The translations under genes and the position numbers were made by a program. A stretch of DNA of 51,639 nt, taken from contig JBAOKB010000003.1 of assembly GCA_037044905.1 (NCBI GenBank), positions 1 to 51,639 on the forward strand, written 5' to 3'. Of the stretch, positions 31,401 through 40,555 are shown piece by piece. The notes below the pieces were generated by a model. That model saw only the letters and a list, made by a program, of their open reading frames with translations. It was not told where the DNA came from and made no database searches. How positions within the stretch are numbered: position 1 is the first letter of the stretch; every line of letters begins with the position of its first letter. The DNA comes from Hortaea werneckii (Eukaryota; Ascomycota; Dothideomycetes; Mycosphaerellales; Teratosphaeriaceae).

Positions 31401-34400
31401 GAACCACGGCAATATCAACGCTTCCGGCCTCAACAAATACGCTTACAACTACGGCCACATCAACGGAACGAACCACGGCAATATCAACTCTTCCAGCTTC
31501 AACAAATACGCTTACAACTACGGCCACATCAACGGAACGAACCACGGCAATATCAACTCTCCCTGCATCAACAAACACACTAACAACCACAGCGACTTCA
31601 ACCGAGCGATCTACTGCTACTTCAACAGAACGAATTACCTCCACTCTTCCGGCATCGACAAATACATTAACCACCACACAGAGGACGACGGCAACCTCGA
31701 CCGAAAGGACGACGGCCACATCTACGGAAAGAACCACTGCAACATCTACAGAGCGATTAACGGGGACTACGACTGCAACGTCGACCGAACGAACAACAGC
31801 GACATCTACAGAGCGACTAACAGGGACTACGACGGCGACATCTACGGAAAGAACCACAGCAACATCCACAGAGCGATTAACGGGCACTACGACGGCCACA
31901 TCGACAGAGCGAACCACGGTACGTTATTCGATTCGATATGCCCTTGGTTTGTAAAGCAGTGTACGGCGCAGTCTGTTCGGCTAGCACTTTTCTGCTATCG
32001 CGGAGATTGACGACGTAGCTCGACCTACTTCATTCAAGCTCTCGGCAGGGAGAGATTTCCACGCGCTTCTGTAGAGCCAGCTCCAGCATTAAACCTGGAA
32101 GACTCGTGAGAAGAGACTGACTTCATTCTCAGGTACCAGTAACCCAAACGTATACTACTGTGAGTAGCAGGCTTTTTTGGGTTAAAATGCTGCAAGTGGA
32201 CTCACACTCGCTTTTCCTAGGTATCATCATACCCAGTCACCACGGTGATTGTAAGCACAGCATCTGGCTCGACCATAACCCAGACTACAAGCTACTATGC
32301 AACATCCACAGAGATCAGCACGACGGTGATTTATTCGACTGGCCAAGCACCTACGGTATGTTACTATTTCGAGATCAATGAGAGACAGCATTCCGGCCTC
32401 TCAATTCCTCGGCATCTTTTTGCCAGGACTTTGCCCTTTGCCACTTTGCATATGTTTCCATCGGATGCTAATATGCTGCTTTAGGTGACATCTACCATTG
32501 CCGCACAGACGGTGACACAAACTACGGCGTCCTCATATGGAGTCACATGTAAGTCTGCAGTCTAGGAGCTAGGTCTCAGGAAAGATGATGCTAATCCGTG
32601 TGTCCAACCTCAAGATACCACATCCTATCCCGTCACGGCTACGGCAACTACGTCGATTCAAGGTATTCAGAGGCTCATATGAAGAGGCTTCCTATCCAAG
32701 AGCTGACACTGAACACTCCAGGCTCGACTGTCATTTCCACTTACGTCTCGTATGCCACAAGTACATTCGTTTCTTATGCGACTTTGACGACCACACAGCC
32801 TACGACGGTACGTCTGCTCTCTTTACCATGCAAAACTACCTCGTCTCCTCAGGTCTTCGAAGTAGATGGCCAAAGTAAAATTTCTAACAAAGCGTAGGTC
32901 GTCTCTACACAGATCAGCTCCTACGGAGTAACGACCACTGCTCCTGGTACGTACGCCAAGAACGCATATATGGGGGCAATTTCAGGCCAAAGGGTCGCAA
33001 TTTGTCCAGAAAAGAGAAGAGTCAGCTCATACTGACTATCATCAACCAGGTTCAACGGAAAGAACCACCGTGCCAACGACGGTTGTGTCAACTCAACCAG
33101 GTAAGCCTTTCCCTGCTGTTCTACTTGAACATTGGACTTGAAGTGCGGGAGGCAAAGTGGCGTTCGCCAACATCGGTCCTACGTGCCAAGGAGAAGGAAA
33201 AATTAGGAAGAAGATCAATTCAGCGCGCTGACTTCCTGTGCCCACAGCATCGACAATTACCCGGACTCAGCCAACTACGGTGCGCAAATTTCCCCCAAGT
33301 TCACATGTTGCCTTGAAGCTAATTATTCTAGGTCGTCTCTACGTTCCTCTCGACAATCCCGGTCACAGAGACCTATACAACAGTATGAAAGCCCTCACTC
33401 CCTTTGAGATACCTGAGTACTAATAGAATCTAGCTGTCCTCCTATCCTCACACATACACGCTTGTCAGCACTGCTTCTGGCTCTACTATCACGGAAACTT
33501 CGGTAGCTTATCGAACGACCACCCAAACATCACTTCAAGTATCGACTGCCGTGAGCACCGCCTATTCAACAATTGTATCTACCCAAACAGTATCCGGACC
33601 AACAGTGGTTTCGACGGTCACATATACCACAAGCTACGTTTCGACTTATCTGACATCATATCCGGTGACAACAACATTGGTCAGCACCGCGCAAGGTACG
33701 TCTGACTTCTTGGAGAGCTTTCCAAGTTTGCATGAAGCGAGCAGCCAAAAGAGACTTGCCACGACAGTCTCCTCTTTTATTTTGGTGCTCGTGTGAACAT
33801 GATCTACCAACCCGCTCTCAAGAAGGATGCAGAGAAATGCTCTTATGAGATATGCTGACGCTTTGGCAGGCTCTACCGTCACGACTGAATCAATCTCTTA
33901 TGCCACAAGCACTGAGCGGACGACGATAGTATCTTCTTATATCAGCACAGCCACTGAGACTACCACCGCATCCGGTCCAACTCAGACCGTATCAGGGCCG
34001 ACTCAGACATTGCTGGGCCCTACGCAAACAGAATCTGGTCCAACAAAGACTATATCGGGGCCCACTCAAACTGTATCAGGCCCTACACAGACAGAATCTG
34101 GTCCAACACAGACTATCTCGGGGCCCACTCAAACTGTGTCAGGCCCTACGCAAACCCAGGTCATCACAACTTCCTACGTCGAGACTTACACAACAAGCTA
34201 TCCGGTAACAGAGACGCTACCAGGTGAGTCGCCCTGGCCTCTACGCCCTTTATCATTCTTTGTGGGGAGCGCGTTCCATCACCAACAGCCTCCAACTACC
34301 TTTTTCATTCCAGTTGTTGGTCAGGAGATACTTGTCCTTGCGAGCGAAGCTGATTGAGAGATTAGGATCTACTGTCGTAACGATCTCCTATGCTACGACA

Positions 34401-36671
34401 ACAGTCGAACGGACTGTCGTCTCATCGTACATCTCAACGGAGCGAATCAGCGTCACCCAAACACAGGAGATGACCACGACACAAGCTGGTTCTACGCTCT
34501 ACGGCACAACGACGCAACCGGGCGTCACTATTTACGGGACGGTAAGCGCTACTGTAAGCAGATCATCATCAAGTAGCAGCGAGGCGGGATCCTTATCGTC
34601 AAGCAGATCTAGCACGAGCGATTCAAGCGACACTCTGCCCGCATCTTCGTCGACCAGTGATTCCTCGGTATCAACTATTTCGTCAGCATCTACTTCTGAG
34701 CCAACTTGCGGCCAACCTTATACAGACTCTTCGGGTCAGACCTACGGCGTACAATGTGACACGGCATTGAACGGCACTACCATCCAGCAAGCTCCTTCAA
34801 GACGCTTGCGATATCGGCAAGACAACATTCCTAATACCGATGCGTTTGACGACTGTCTGAGCGTATGTGACAGTATACTCGAGTGTCAGGCCGTATCTTA
34901 TTCAAGCAGCGCCTGCGTCTTATACAGCTCGATCTCCAGAAACATCTCATCGCCGGGGGTCACGGCGGGCTATAACGTGGCACGATACAGTGGCATCGTC
35001 GATCAAGCCAGCACGGCCGAAGTAGGAGTAAGCAGCACGACAGCATACATCTCGATTTCATCAGACTCATCTTCTTCGGGGTTTTCAAGCCTCAGTTCGT
35101 TTGAAAGCTCCTCAGACCTGTTGACGACACCTTCTGCGTCCAGCTATACAGGCGTGGGAAGTAGTCAGACACCTGCATCCTCAGACTCGACCACGTCCTC
35201 TTCGCAATCTGGAGACACCGTCAGCTCTTCAAGCCTCGAGTCCAGTCTCATCGCAACATCATCGCTCGTATCGCCTTCCTCTACAGCAGTACTTGAGCTA
35301 TCAAGCTCCTCTACGATCGATAGTAGCATTCTCGGATCATCCACAACCTTGTCAGCCTCTTTTTCCTCATTGGATTACTCCAGCTTCAGCAGTACGTCGT
35401 CCTCCTCGGCGACATATTCAAGCTTTTTTGCTCCAGCGAGCAGTACTCCCGCAACAGTCCCATCTTTGTCAACGGTCTCTTCCTCGTCAGCTGGATCCTT
35501 CAGCTCTGTCGGCTCTGAGGATGGTGCATCTTCGACAAGCTCATCTTCGCCTGCATCATCTTCGTCACTCACGGGATCTTCGGGCTTCGATGGTATCGGA
35601 AGCTCTACAGCCTTTATATCCATGTCGTCTTCGCAGCAACCGAGCACATCATCCACACAGGGAAGGACTGATACTCAACCGACTCCACCTGTCGAGATAA
35701 CTCCAACGCTTTCCGAATCATCGAGCATTTCGAGCACCTCCGCTGCTGCAGAAAGCAGCATGGTCATATCTAAATCGCTCGATTGCAACGAGACTCAGCA
35801 ATCGTATACCTACGTTGATCCCACCTCAGGAAATACGTATGAGATTGAATGCAATACCACTTACTCAGGAGGCATATCAAATCAAACTCAGCAACCGGAC
35901 ATGGCTTCATGCATTGCAAGCTGTTCGGACCACATCGAGTGTGATTCCGCCGGATACGATGAGACGACCGATACATGCTACGAATACAGCTCGCAGGTCC
36001 AGGGCAGCGGCACGTACAACCCTAATGTCCAGTTCGCCAAGATCACAAAACGTGCTGTTGTTGTGGACGGGGTCACATATACCTATCCCGTGACGACGAG
36101 CTATATCACAGCGCTACCCAGTAGTTCTTCCGCTTCGTTTGAAGCAACTAGTAGTCCGGGGATCACCAGCGAGTCGTCAATACCTCCATCAGCAGGATTG
36201 TCTAGCGAGGGCCTCCAATCAACAACTAGCTCACCTACCACGTCAAGCTTGGTCATCCGGAGTGCATCGTCAACACAAAGCACACCCTCCATAGATTTTG
36301 GGACTATCTCTGCTTCGACGGCAGTGTCTAGCGCAGCTGTCTCTTCGACTTCGATCCTGTCCTCAACAAGCTTACAAATGAGCAGCTCATCATCGTCGAG
36401 CTTTCAGCCTGTCTCAACGACGATAAGCACGACCAGCAGCGGCAGTACCAGCAGCGCCAGCAACTCAGCTTCGTCGCCTTCTTCGAGATCGTCATCCTCG
36501 CAGAGTGCAAGTCCTTTGCCATCAGTCGTACCAAGTTCAACGACCGGGACTCTCAGCAGCAGTTCGGCTTCCACCTCCGACCCAAATTTGATCTCGGCCT
36601 GCTCGTATTCAAGGACTATCACCATTACCGAGAGACCTACGACGACCGTCACAGTGACGGCGTGGCATTAG
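28447..36671 (+). CDS. Giant secreted Thr/Ser-rich (mucin/adhesin-like) protein with six PAN/Apple-like modules; 22 exons
   Basis: Exons: 28447-28850, 28905-29131, 29191-29988, 30044-30218, 30271-30313, 30442-30458, 30509-30585, 30643-30684, 30738-30769, 30827-31918, 32133-32159, 32221-32355, 32485-32548, 32615-32662, 32722-32807, 32898-32946, 33050-33100, 33248-33279, 33332-33382, 33434-33695, 33870-34223, 34366-36671. They sum to 6,372 nt (2,123 aa) with every join in frame. A signal peptide ends near 'LASVSA'. Cys-rich modules sit at about 45-150, 173-260, 293-400, 433-535, 1470-1570 and 1829-1920. They share the pattern C...Y.V.C....C...C.....C.....C, as in PAN/Apple domains, which bind carbohydrate or protein ('CLALCDAQAQCIGVTVVYGG', 'CLSVCDSILECQAVSYSS'). 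Residues 536-1470 are Thr-rich and probably O-glycosylated; the last third is Ser-rich. There is no GPI-type hydrophobic tail, so it is probably secreted or wall-bound. A role in adhesion is inferred. Micro-exon borders rest on splice signals and frame only. Confidence 0.8.
31039..31590 (+). repeat. 69-bp tandem repeat, eight units, inside exon 10 of the PAN/mucin gene
   Basis: GGCAATATCAAC recurs at a 69-bp spacing from 31063 to 31546. Each unit encodes the 23-residue block 'TATSTERTTAIST' plus 'LPASTNTLTT'. Units are nearly identical, with two alternating variants (CTTCCAGC versus CTTCCGGC; ATCGACAGA versus ATCAACGGA). That pattern suggests recent unequal exchange or gene conversion. Diverged units flank the array on both sides. 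Confidence 0.93.
33966..34158 (+). repeat. 18-bp-period repeat encoding GPTQT(V/E/I)S units in exon 21
   Basis: About ten short units of the type 'SGPTQT' follow each other, varying at the residue after the second Thr. They extend the Thr/Pro-rich stalk of the PAN/mucin-like protein. Third-position differences between units (GGTCCA, GGGCCG, GGCCCT) indicate an older array than the 69-bp one. Confidence 0.85.
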
Positions 36672-37395
36672 GCTAGCTTTCTTCGGCAAAATTTAGTATT
36701 AATGTTGGCGTATGATAGCTTTGCAAAGCCCGGCGTTTGGGATGGGAGGTACGGAGAACTGTCTACTTTATTCCCTACCGCATTCCTGGGCAAATTGGCC
36801 AATACATTTCCCTCCACGGCGATAGAGTGCTGTTCTGTCAGTCGGAGAAGGTTTCCTTCTTCGAGCTTGTATCGTTTAGCATTTTCGGATAAATTGAGTG
36901 CCTTGGAATCCAGTCCCCCATTTTCATTGAGCCCAGGCGGAGCTGGTCGTTTGTGTTTCATTGAAGGCTCGGCAAAATCCATGAAACTTGATGGATGCTA
37001 GGGTTACCGAGGGTTATCCCATCTCTCCAGCACGCCTGTGGCAATAGGGAATTACAAGTGGGCATCAATTACATTTTGCCAGTGCGAATGGTGCGCGATC
37101 CTTCACTAGACTATATGAAACGAAATACGCCATCAACGCCCGTCCGGCGATGTGTATAAGGTAGGCGTATCCAACAGTTCGTCTTACGATCTATAAAGCT
37201 TCAACGGCACGTTACCACAACAACTTTATACAGTTATGGCCAACATTGACCATGTTGCATGAAGTTGGAATCACGTTCAATTTCAATCCGTTTTATACCA
37301 ACATGTCAACAAGCACACAAGATATGCAATGCCAAGAAGATGACATTGCGAAAGTTATTTACTGTTCGTGCAGCTAACAGCCATGCAAGTTACAG
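36672..37395. other. Convergent intergenic region (PAN/mucin gene / MEMO)
   Basis: 3' flanks of two convergent genes. A 104-codon open frame on the minus strand (36668-36982) has plausible composition but no recognisable motif and no supporting context; I do not call it a gene. Confidence 0.45.
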
Positions 37396-38723
37396 CTAGA
37401 CCACGGCAACAGCGCTAGCATAGCTCACACTACTCTCCCCAACCTTCTTTACTTCTGAGCTCCTCTCGTACCTCACGAAGCGGAACTGACCTGCCCCCTG
37501 ATTTGCACCCTGACCACCTGCGCGAAGCTCCTCGATAGCAGACATAATGACGCCGATGGGATGACGACCGCACACCGTGTTTCCCGTATCTGCAGACCCA
37601 AGTCAGCCCAAAGCAAGGAATTTGACGAAACGACTGCTGTCGGGAAGGGCGATTACCTTCTAGCACGTCCAGCCACTTTTCATGAGACCCGGACTCGCAA
37701 GCACCCATGCACTCGAAATCGACTTCCTTGATGCTCTCATGGATGGCTCGATCCTTGACTTTGGCGCTCGCACTTAGCATTTGTCCTGCACCGCCAGGCG
37801 TTGGGCGATAGTAGGTATATCGGAAGCGACTACCCCAGTGCGCGAAGTCTGATGAAATGACAAAGGCTGTTGTAGGGTCCGCAAGGTACGGTGCAAGAAG
37901 CTTCCCGAGAGCCTTCTCGGTGGTAGCGGACGTGTTGCCGACCATTATTGGAACCAGGAGCGGGAAGTTGGACGGGTCGTTACCGAATTCTCTTTCACTC
38001 ACGTCAGCTGGAATTGTACGTGTTCAACATGCAACAAGTCGACGCACTTTGATAGCATTTTGAAGATGTACGGCAGATGCATCTCCAGACTATGCTCGTC
38101 CTCGTCTATCGACTGAGACATCCATTCGAACAAACCAGCCTTGTAGAGCTCGGCGGTGGTATCTCGATCAACTGGCAGATTGCCCAGAGGCGTGCCGTAG
38201 TGAGTGCATCTTGACAGAGCAGCCTTTGACAAGTAGTGGTGGTGCGAGGGCCCGAGAAGAAAGACGCGCTTCCTGTGGGCAGACATGTTAGATCCGTTAG
38301 GTGGCAAAGGCGAGGAGTTAAAACAATGGCGGCATGAAGAAATATGAGATACATTGTGCATCGCATTGGCGAATAGGCCCCAACCAAGCTATACAGCACA
38401 CTTACGCTTTTGACACATCCCAAGACTTATACGCCCATGCTGCTGCAGGTCCCGAGTACGCATAACCGGCATGCCTATGAACCACTCAGCCTACCTTGTC
38501 CAAGTGATCAAGACCGAGCCTGGACATACGGGGCTATTATGACTCTACCGCCGTCCATGGGTAGGTCCGCGATAGTCTGGCCTTCCGATTGCGGTCCGAT
38601 GCATTTGACTGGTTTCTTGACCTCATTCAGCCACCCCTCAAGCTGAGAGTTCAGCTGGAGTTTTGAAGCTGTGTACCACGAGCCGGCATGGCTTGGATCT
38701 CTGACGATCTCTTTGCTGGACAT
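37396..38723 (-). CDS. MHO1: MEMO-family protein (Mho1/YJR008W orthologue)
   Basis: Five exons (38723-38530, 38474-38406, 38272-38048, 37991-37657, 37589-37396; introns of 55, 133, 56 and 67 nt) give 338 aa. MEMO proteins are conserved from archaea to humans, related in fold to extradiol dioxygenases, and reported to bind copper and influence redox signalling. The metal-site residues are all visible after splicing: 'SHAGSWY', 'PHAGYAYSGPAA', 'GPSHHHYL' and the conserved Cys in 'DTGNTVCGRHPIG'. 'HSLEMHLPYI' and 'VISSDFAHWGSRF' are further family blocks. The start chosen is the first ATG, 27 nt upstream of the 'PSHAGSWY' segment. The third acceptor (AAAG at 37992) is unusual but keeps the frame 'MLSKEFGNDP'. 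The last exon is required for the Cys motif. Identification is secure; exact fungal function is not established. Confidence 0.93.
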
Positions 38724-39030
38724 GTCTGTCCGTTTCAGGCGAGGCGCAACAGAGTCAAACACACATGTAGCTGTCTTGTAATGTACGCTCGGCCTTTGAG
38801 GTTGACGATGAGCAGGAAGTGACGTTGACTTGCGGCTTATCTAAGACTGCAGGCTGCGCGGGCAGTCTCAAGTCTACATCGCGTCGCGTTGGCGTCGCGT
38901 CCTCCATAGATGATACCTCCATAGTACATGGTACCTTAGCCTACTGTGCTCGAACGAGCATCAAATTAAAAATTGTCCAACACAAGAGTCTATATCAGAA
39001 TACCCATCTTGCCGCAACACGATTCTCAAC
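38724..39030. promoter_or_regulatory. Bidirectional promoter, MEMO (-) / zinc-binding protein (+), with paired direct repeats
   Basis: 307 bp between divergent starts. GCGTCGCGT occurs twice (38881-38889, 38892-38900), followed by CCTCCATAG twice (38901-38909, 38917-38925). Tandem placement in a shared promoter suggests binding sites, but no factor can be named. Confidence 0.45.
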
Positions 39031-39756
39031 ATGGCCTTAAAACGCAAGCGATCCACACCATTCATCTCTTCGCCTGTATCCGACATCAGCACAACAACTA
39101 CCAGCAGCTCAGACGAGACTTCAGCCATACCTTTCTTCTATCAGCAGCAAAAGCCAATATCTCCCCTTCCTCTCCAACGACAAAAGCCAACATGGTCATG
39201 GCCAACCTACGACGACACACCATCCAGCCAGCTGCTCAACAGCCGAACCCGAAAGCGCCATAGGGACGACAGACCAGACGAGCACCAGATTCACGGTACG
39301 TCATGCTGGCTCGTCGGTACAATGATCAATATGGACACCCTTGCTGATGCCTGCCGCGTTACAGCCTCGACTATCCAGCGCCTATACGATGCGCAACGGA
39401 AGCATCCCGAAGCGAGTCCGATGCCGTCACATCAAAGCATCCCAGCCATTACGCAGCAGCAACAACCTCAATCGCAACCGCAGAGCAGTACGCTCCATAG
39501 TTTCTGGCGATTACCGCCGACCTCGACATGCTCGTCCCAATCGATGCAGATCGAAAGGGCTGGTCAACCACCCACGAGCGAGTTCCTACAATGCGAGGAC
39601 TGCGATGGCAGTCTGAGGACGGGCGACGCGATGGACATTGACGAGTCGATGACGGAGCAAGAATCCATGTGCGCAATGTGTAGAAGACATGTCTGTGATG
39701 GGTGTGCGGTCCTAGGCGACGAACGGATATGCCTAGGCTGCGCGAACGGGCGATGA
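39031..39756 (+). CDS. Small Cys-rich (zinc-binding) fungal protein, unknown function
   Basis: Either one exon (241 aa) or, more likely, exons 39031-39295 and 39365-39756 (218 aa) around a 69-nt intron (GTACGT...CTGATGC...TTACAG). The intron is a multiple of three with no stop, so retention would simply insert 23 residues. The N-terminal half is Ser/Thr/Pro/Gln-rich with a basic 'NSRTRKRHRDDR' patch (possible nuclear signal) and a polyglutamine-like stretch. A short helix, 'STIQRLYDAQRKHP', follows the splice. The C-terminal ~50 residues carry four Cys pairs: 'CEDCDGS', 'MCAMCRRHVCDGCAVLG' and 'CLGCANG', an arrangement able to bind two zinc ions. The start ATG has a strong context (CAACATGG). 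I recognise no named family. Confidence 0.75.
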   Translation: MALKRKRSTPFISSPVSDISTTTTSSSDETSAIPFFYQQQKPISPLPLQRQKPTWSWPTYDDTPSSQLLNSRTRKRHRDDRPDEHQIHGTSCWLVGTMINMDTLADACRVTASTIQRLYDAQRKHPEASPMPSHQSIPAITQQQQPQSQPQSSTLHSFWRLPPTSTCSSQSMQIERAGQPPTSEFLQCEDCDGSLRTGDAMDIDESMTEQESMCAMCRRHVCDGCAVLGDERICLGCANGR

Positions 39757-40034
39757 TTTTTTTTCTATTTCTTTCTTCTGGTTCTTTCCAATATAAAGAT
39801 CAAGCGCACTGGAGAGATTCGATACCCCGTTATAGCAGTCGCAATCATAATACATCATACCACAGTGATCGCGGCGCCTGAATATCTTTCCTTGGGGCGT
39901 ATCACAACTGCCTGAGATGAGGAGTCCAAATGAGGGATTGAGCGTTGGCGGAATCTCCGCCAAGACAACACTTCATAATTGCAACGGGTGCTCCCGTAGG
40001 GTATACCGCAGCCCAGCGGTTGACCCAAATACGT
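39757..40034. other. Short intergenic region before tRNA-Val
   Basis: 3' flank of the zinc-binding protein gene; I see nothing else. Confidence 0.4.
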
Positions 40035-40149
40035 GGACTTGTGGTGTAGTGGTTATCACGTCTCGTTTACAATAAGGTAAACACTGCTGGTGCACGCATG
40101 TGCATCGAGCGCTCCGAGAAGGCCGCAGGTTCGAGCCCTGCCAAGTTCA
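40035..40149 (+). tRNA. tRNA-Val (anticodon UAC) with a 42-nt intron
   Basis: A full cloverleaf can be drawn. Acceptor 40035-40041 (GGACTTG) pairs with 40142-40148 (CAAGTTC), with discriminator A at 40149. The D arm reads GTGTAGTGGTTATCAC, and the anticodon stem TCTCG (40061-40065) pairs with CGAGA (40115-40119). The loop is TTTACA plus C with anticodon TAC at 40068-40070. T stem GCAGG pairs with CCTGC around TTCGAGC. The intron (40072-40113) sits one base 3' of the anticodon, the canonical eukaryotic position; the spliced tRNA is 73 nt. The D arm matches the usual tRNA-Val TGGTGTAGTGGTTATCAC, which is also the pol III A box; the B box is GGTTCGAGCCC. A TTTT terminator follows at 40151. Confidence 0.95.
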
Positions 40150-40555
40150 TTTTGCCATATTTTTGACCTCCGTCTCTCTCACAATCCATTCTCTTCGGGG
40201 TGCTGAAGCAGGTGGATTTGTCTTTTTACATTGCTGATATAAATTGTAGTGGAATTGGACTAGATACTGTACTTTTGGCCTTGGTTCAGAGAAATTTGGT
40301 CATTATGGTTGGTGTCCAGCACTCGCCATCAAAACTAACTCAGGTATCAATCTATCGCTGGACAAGTCCCTGCTACTATGCGCAAAAGTCGCGATTCATA
40401 TCTCGTGCAGTATCAAAAGCAAATTCGTGTCCTCATTGTACAGCCATCGCAAACGCTGCCGAATCAAACCTCGCCACCCAGTAGGCATCCAGCAAGTATT
40501 CGTACAAGCTCAGGCAACCAGGAGAAAGTCCACGAAACCCACAGCCCAAACTCAC
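40150..40555. other. Intergenic region tRNA-Val / C2H2 regulator 3' end
   Basis: The tRNA terminator (T runs at 40151 and 40160) and the 3' flank of the minus-strand zinc-finger gene. I see no further gene. Confidence 0.4.

Noticed and set aside
30658..31917. 419-codon open frame on the minus strand rich in 'RSVDVAVV' repeats
   Set aside because: It is the antisense shadow of the Thr-rich exon 10; repeat composition (ACG/ACA codons) keeps the complement free of stops. There is no signal of its own.
36668..36982. 104-codon minus-strand frame downstream of the PAN/mucin gene
   Set aside because: Composition is reasonable but there is no motif or splice context, and an equally long frame exists on the other strand.
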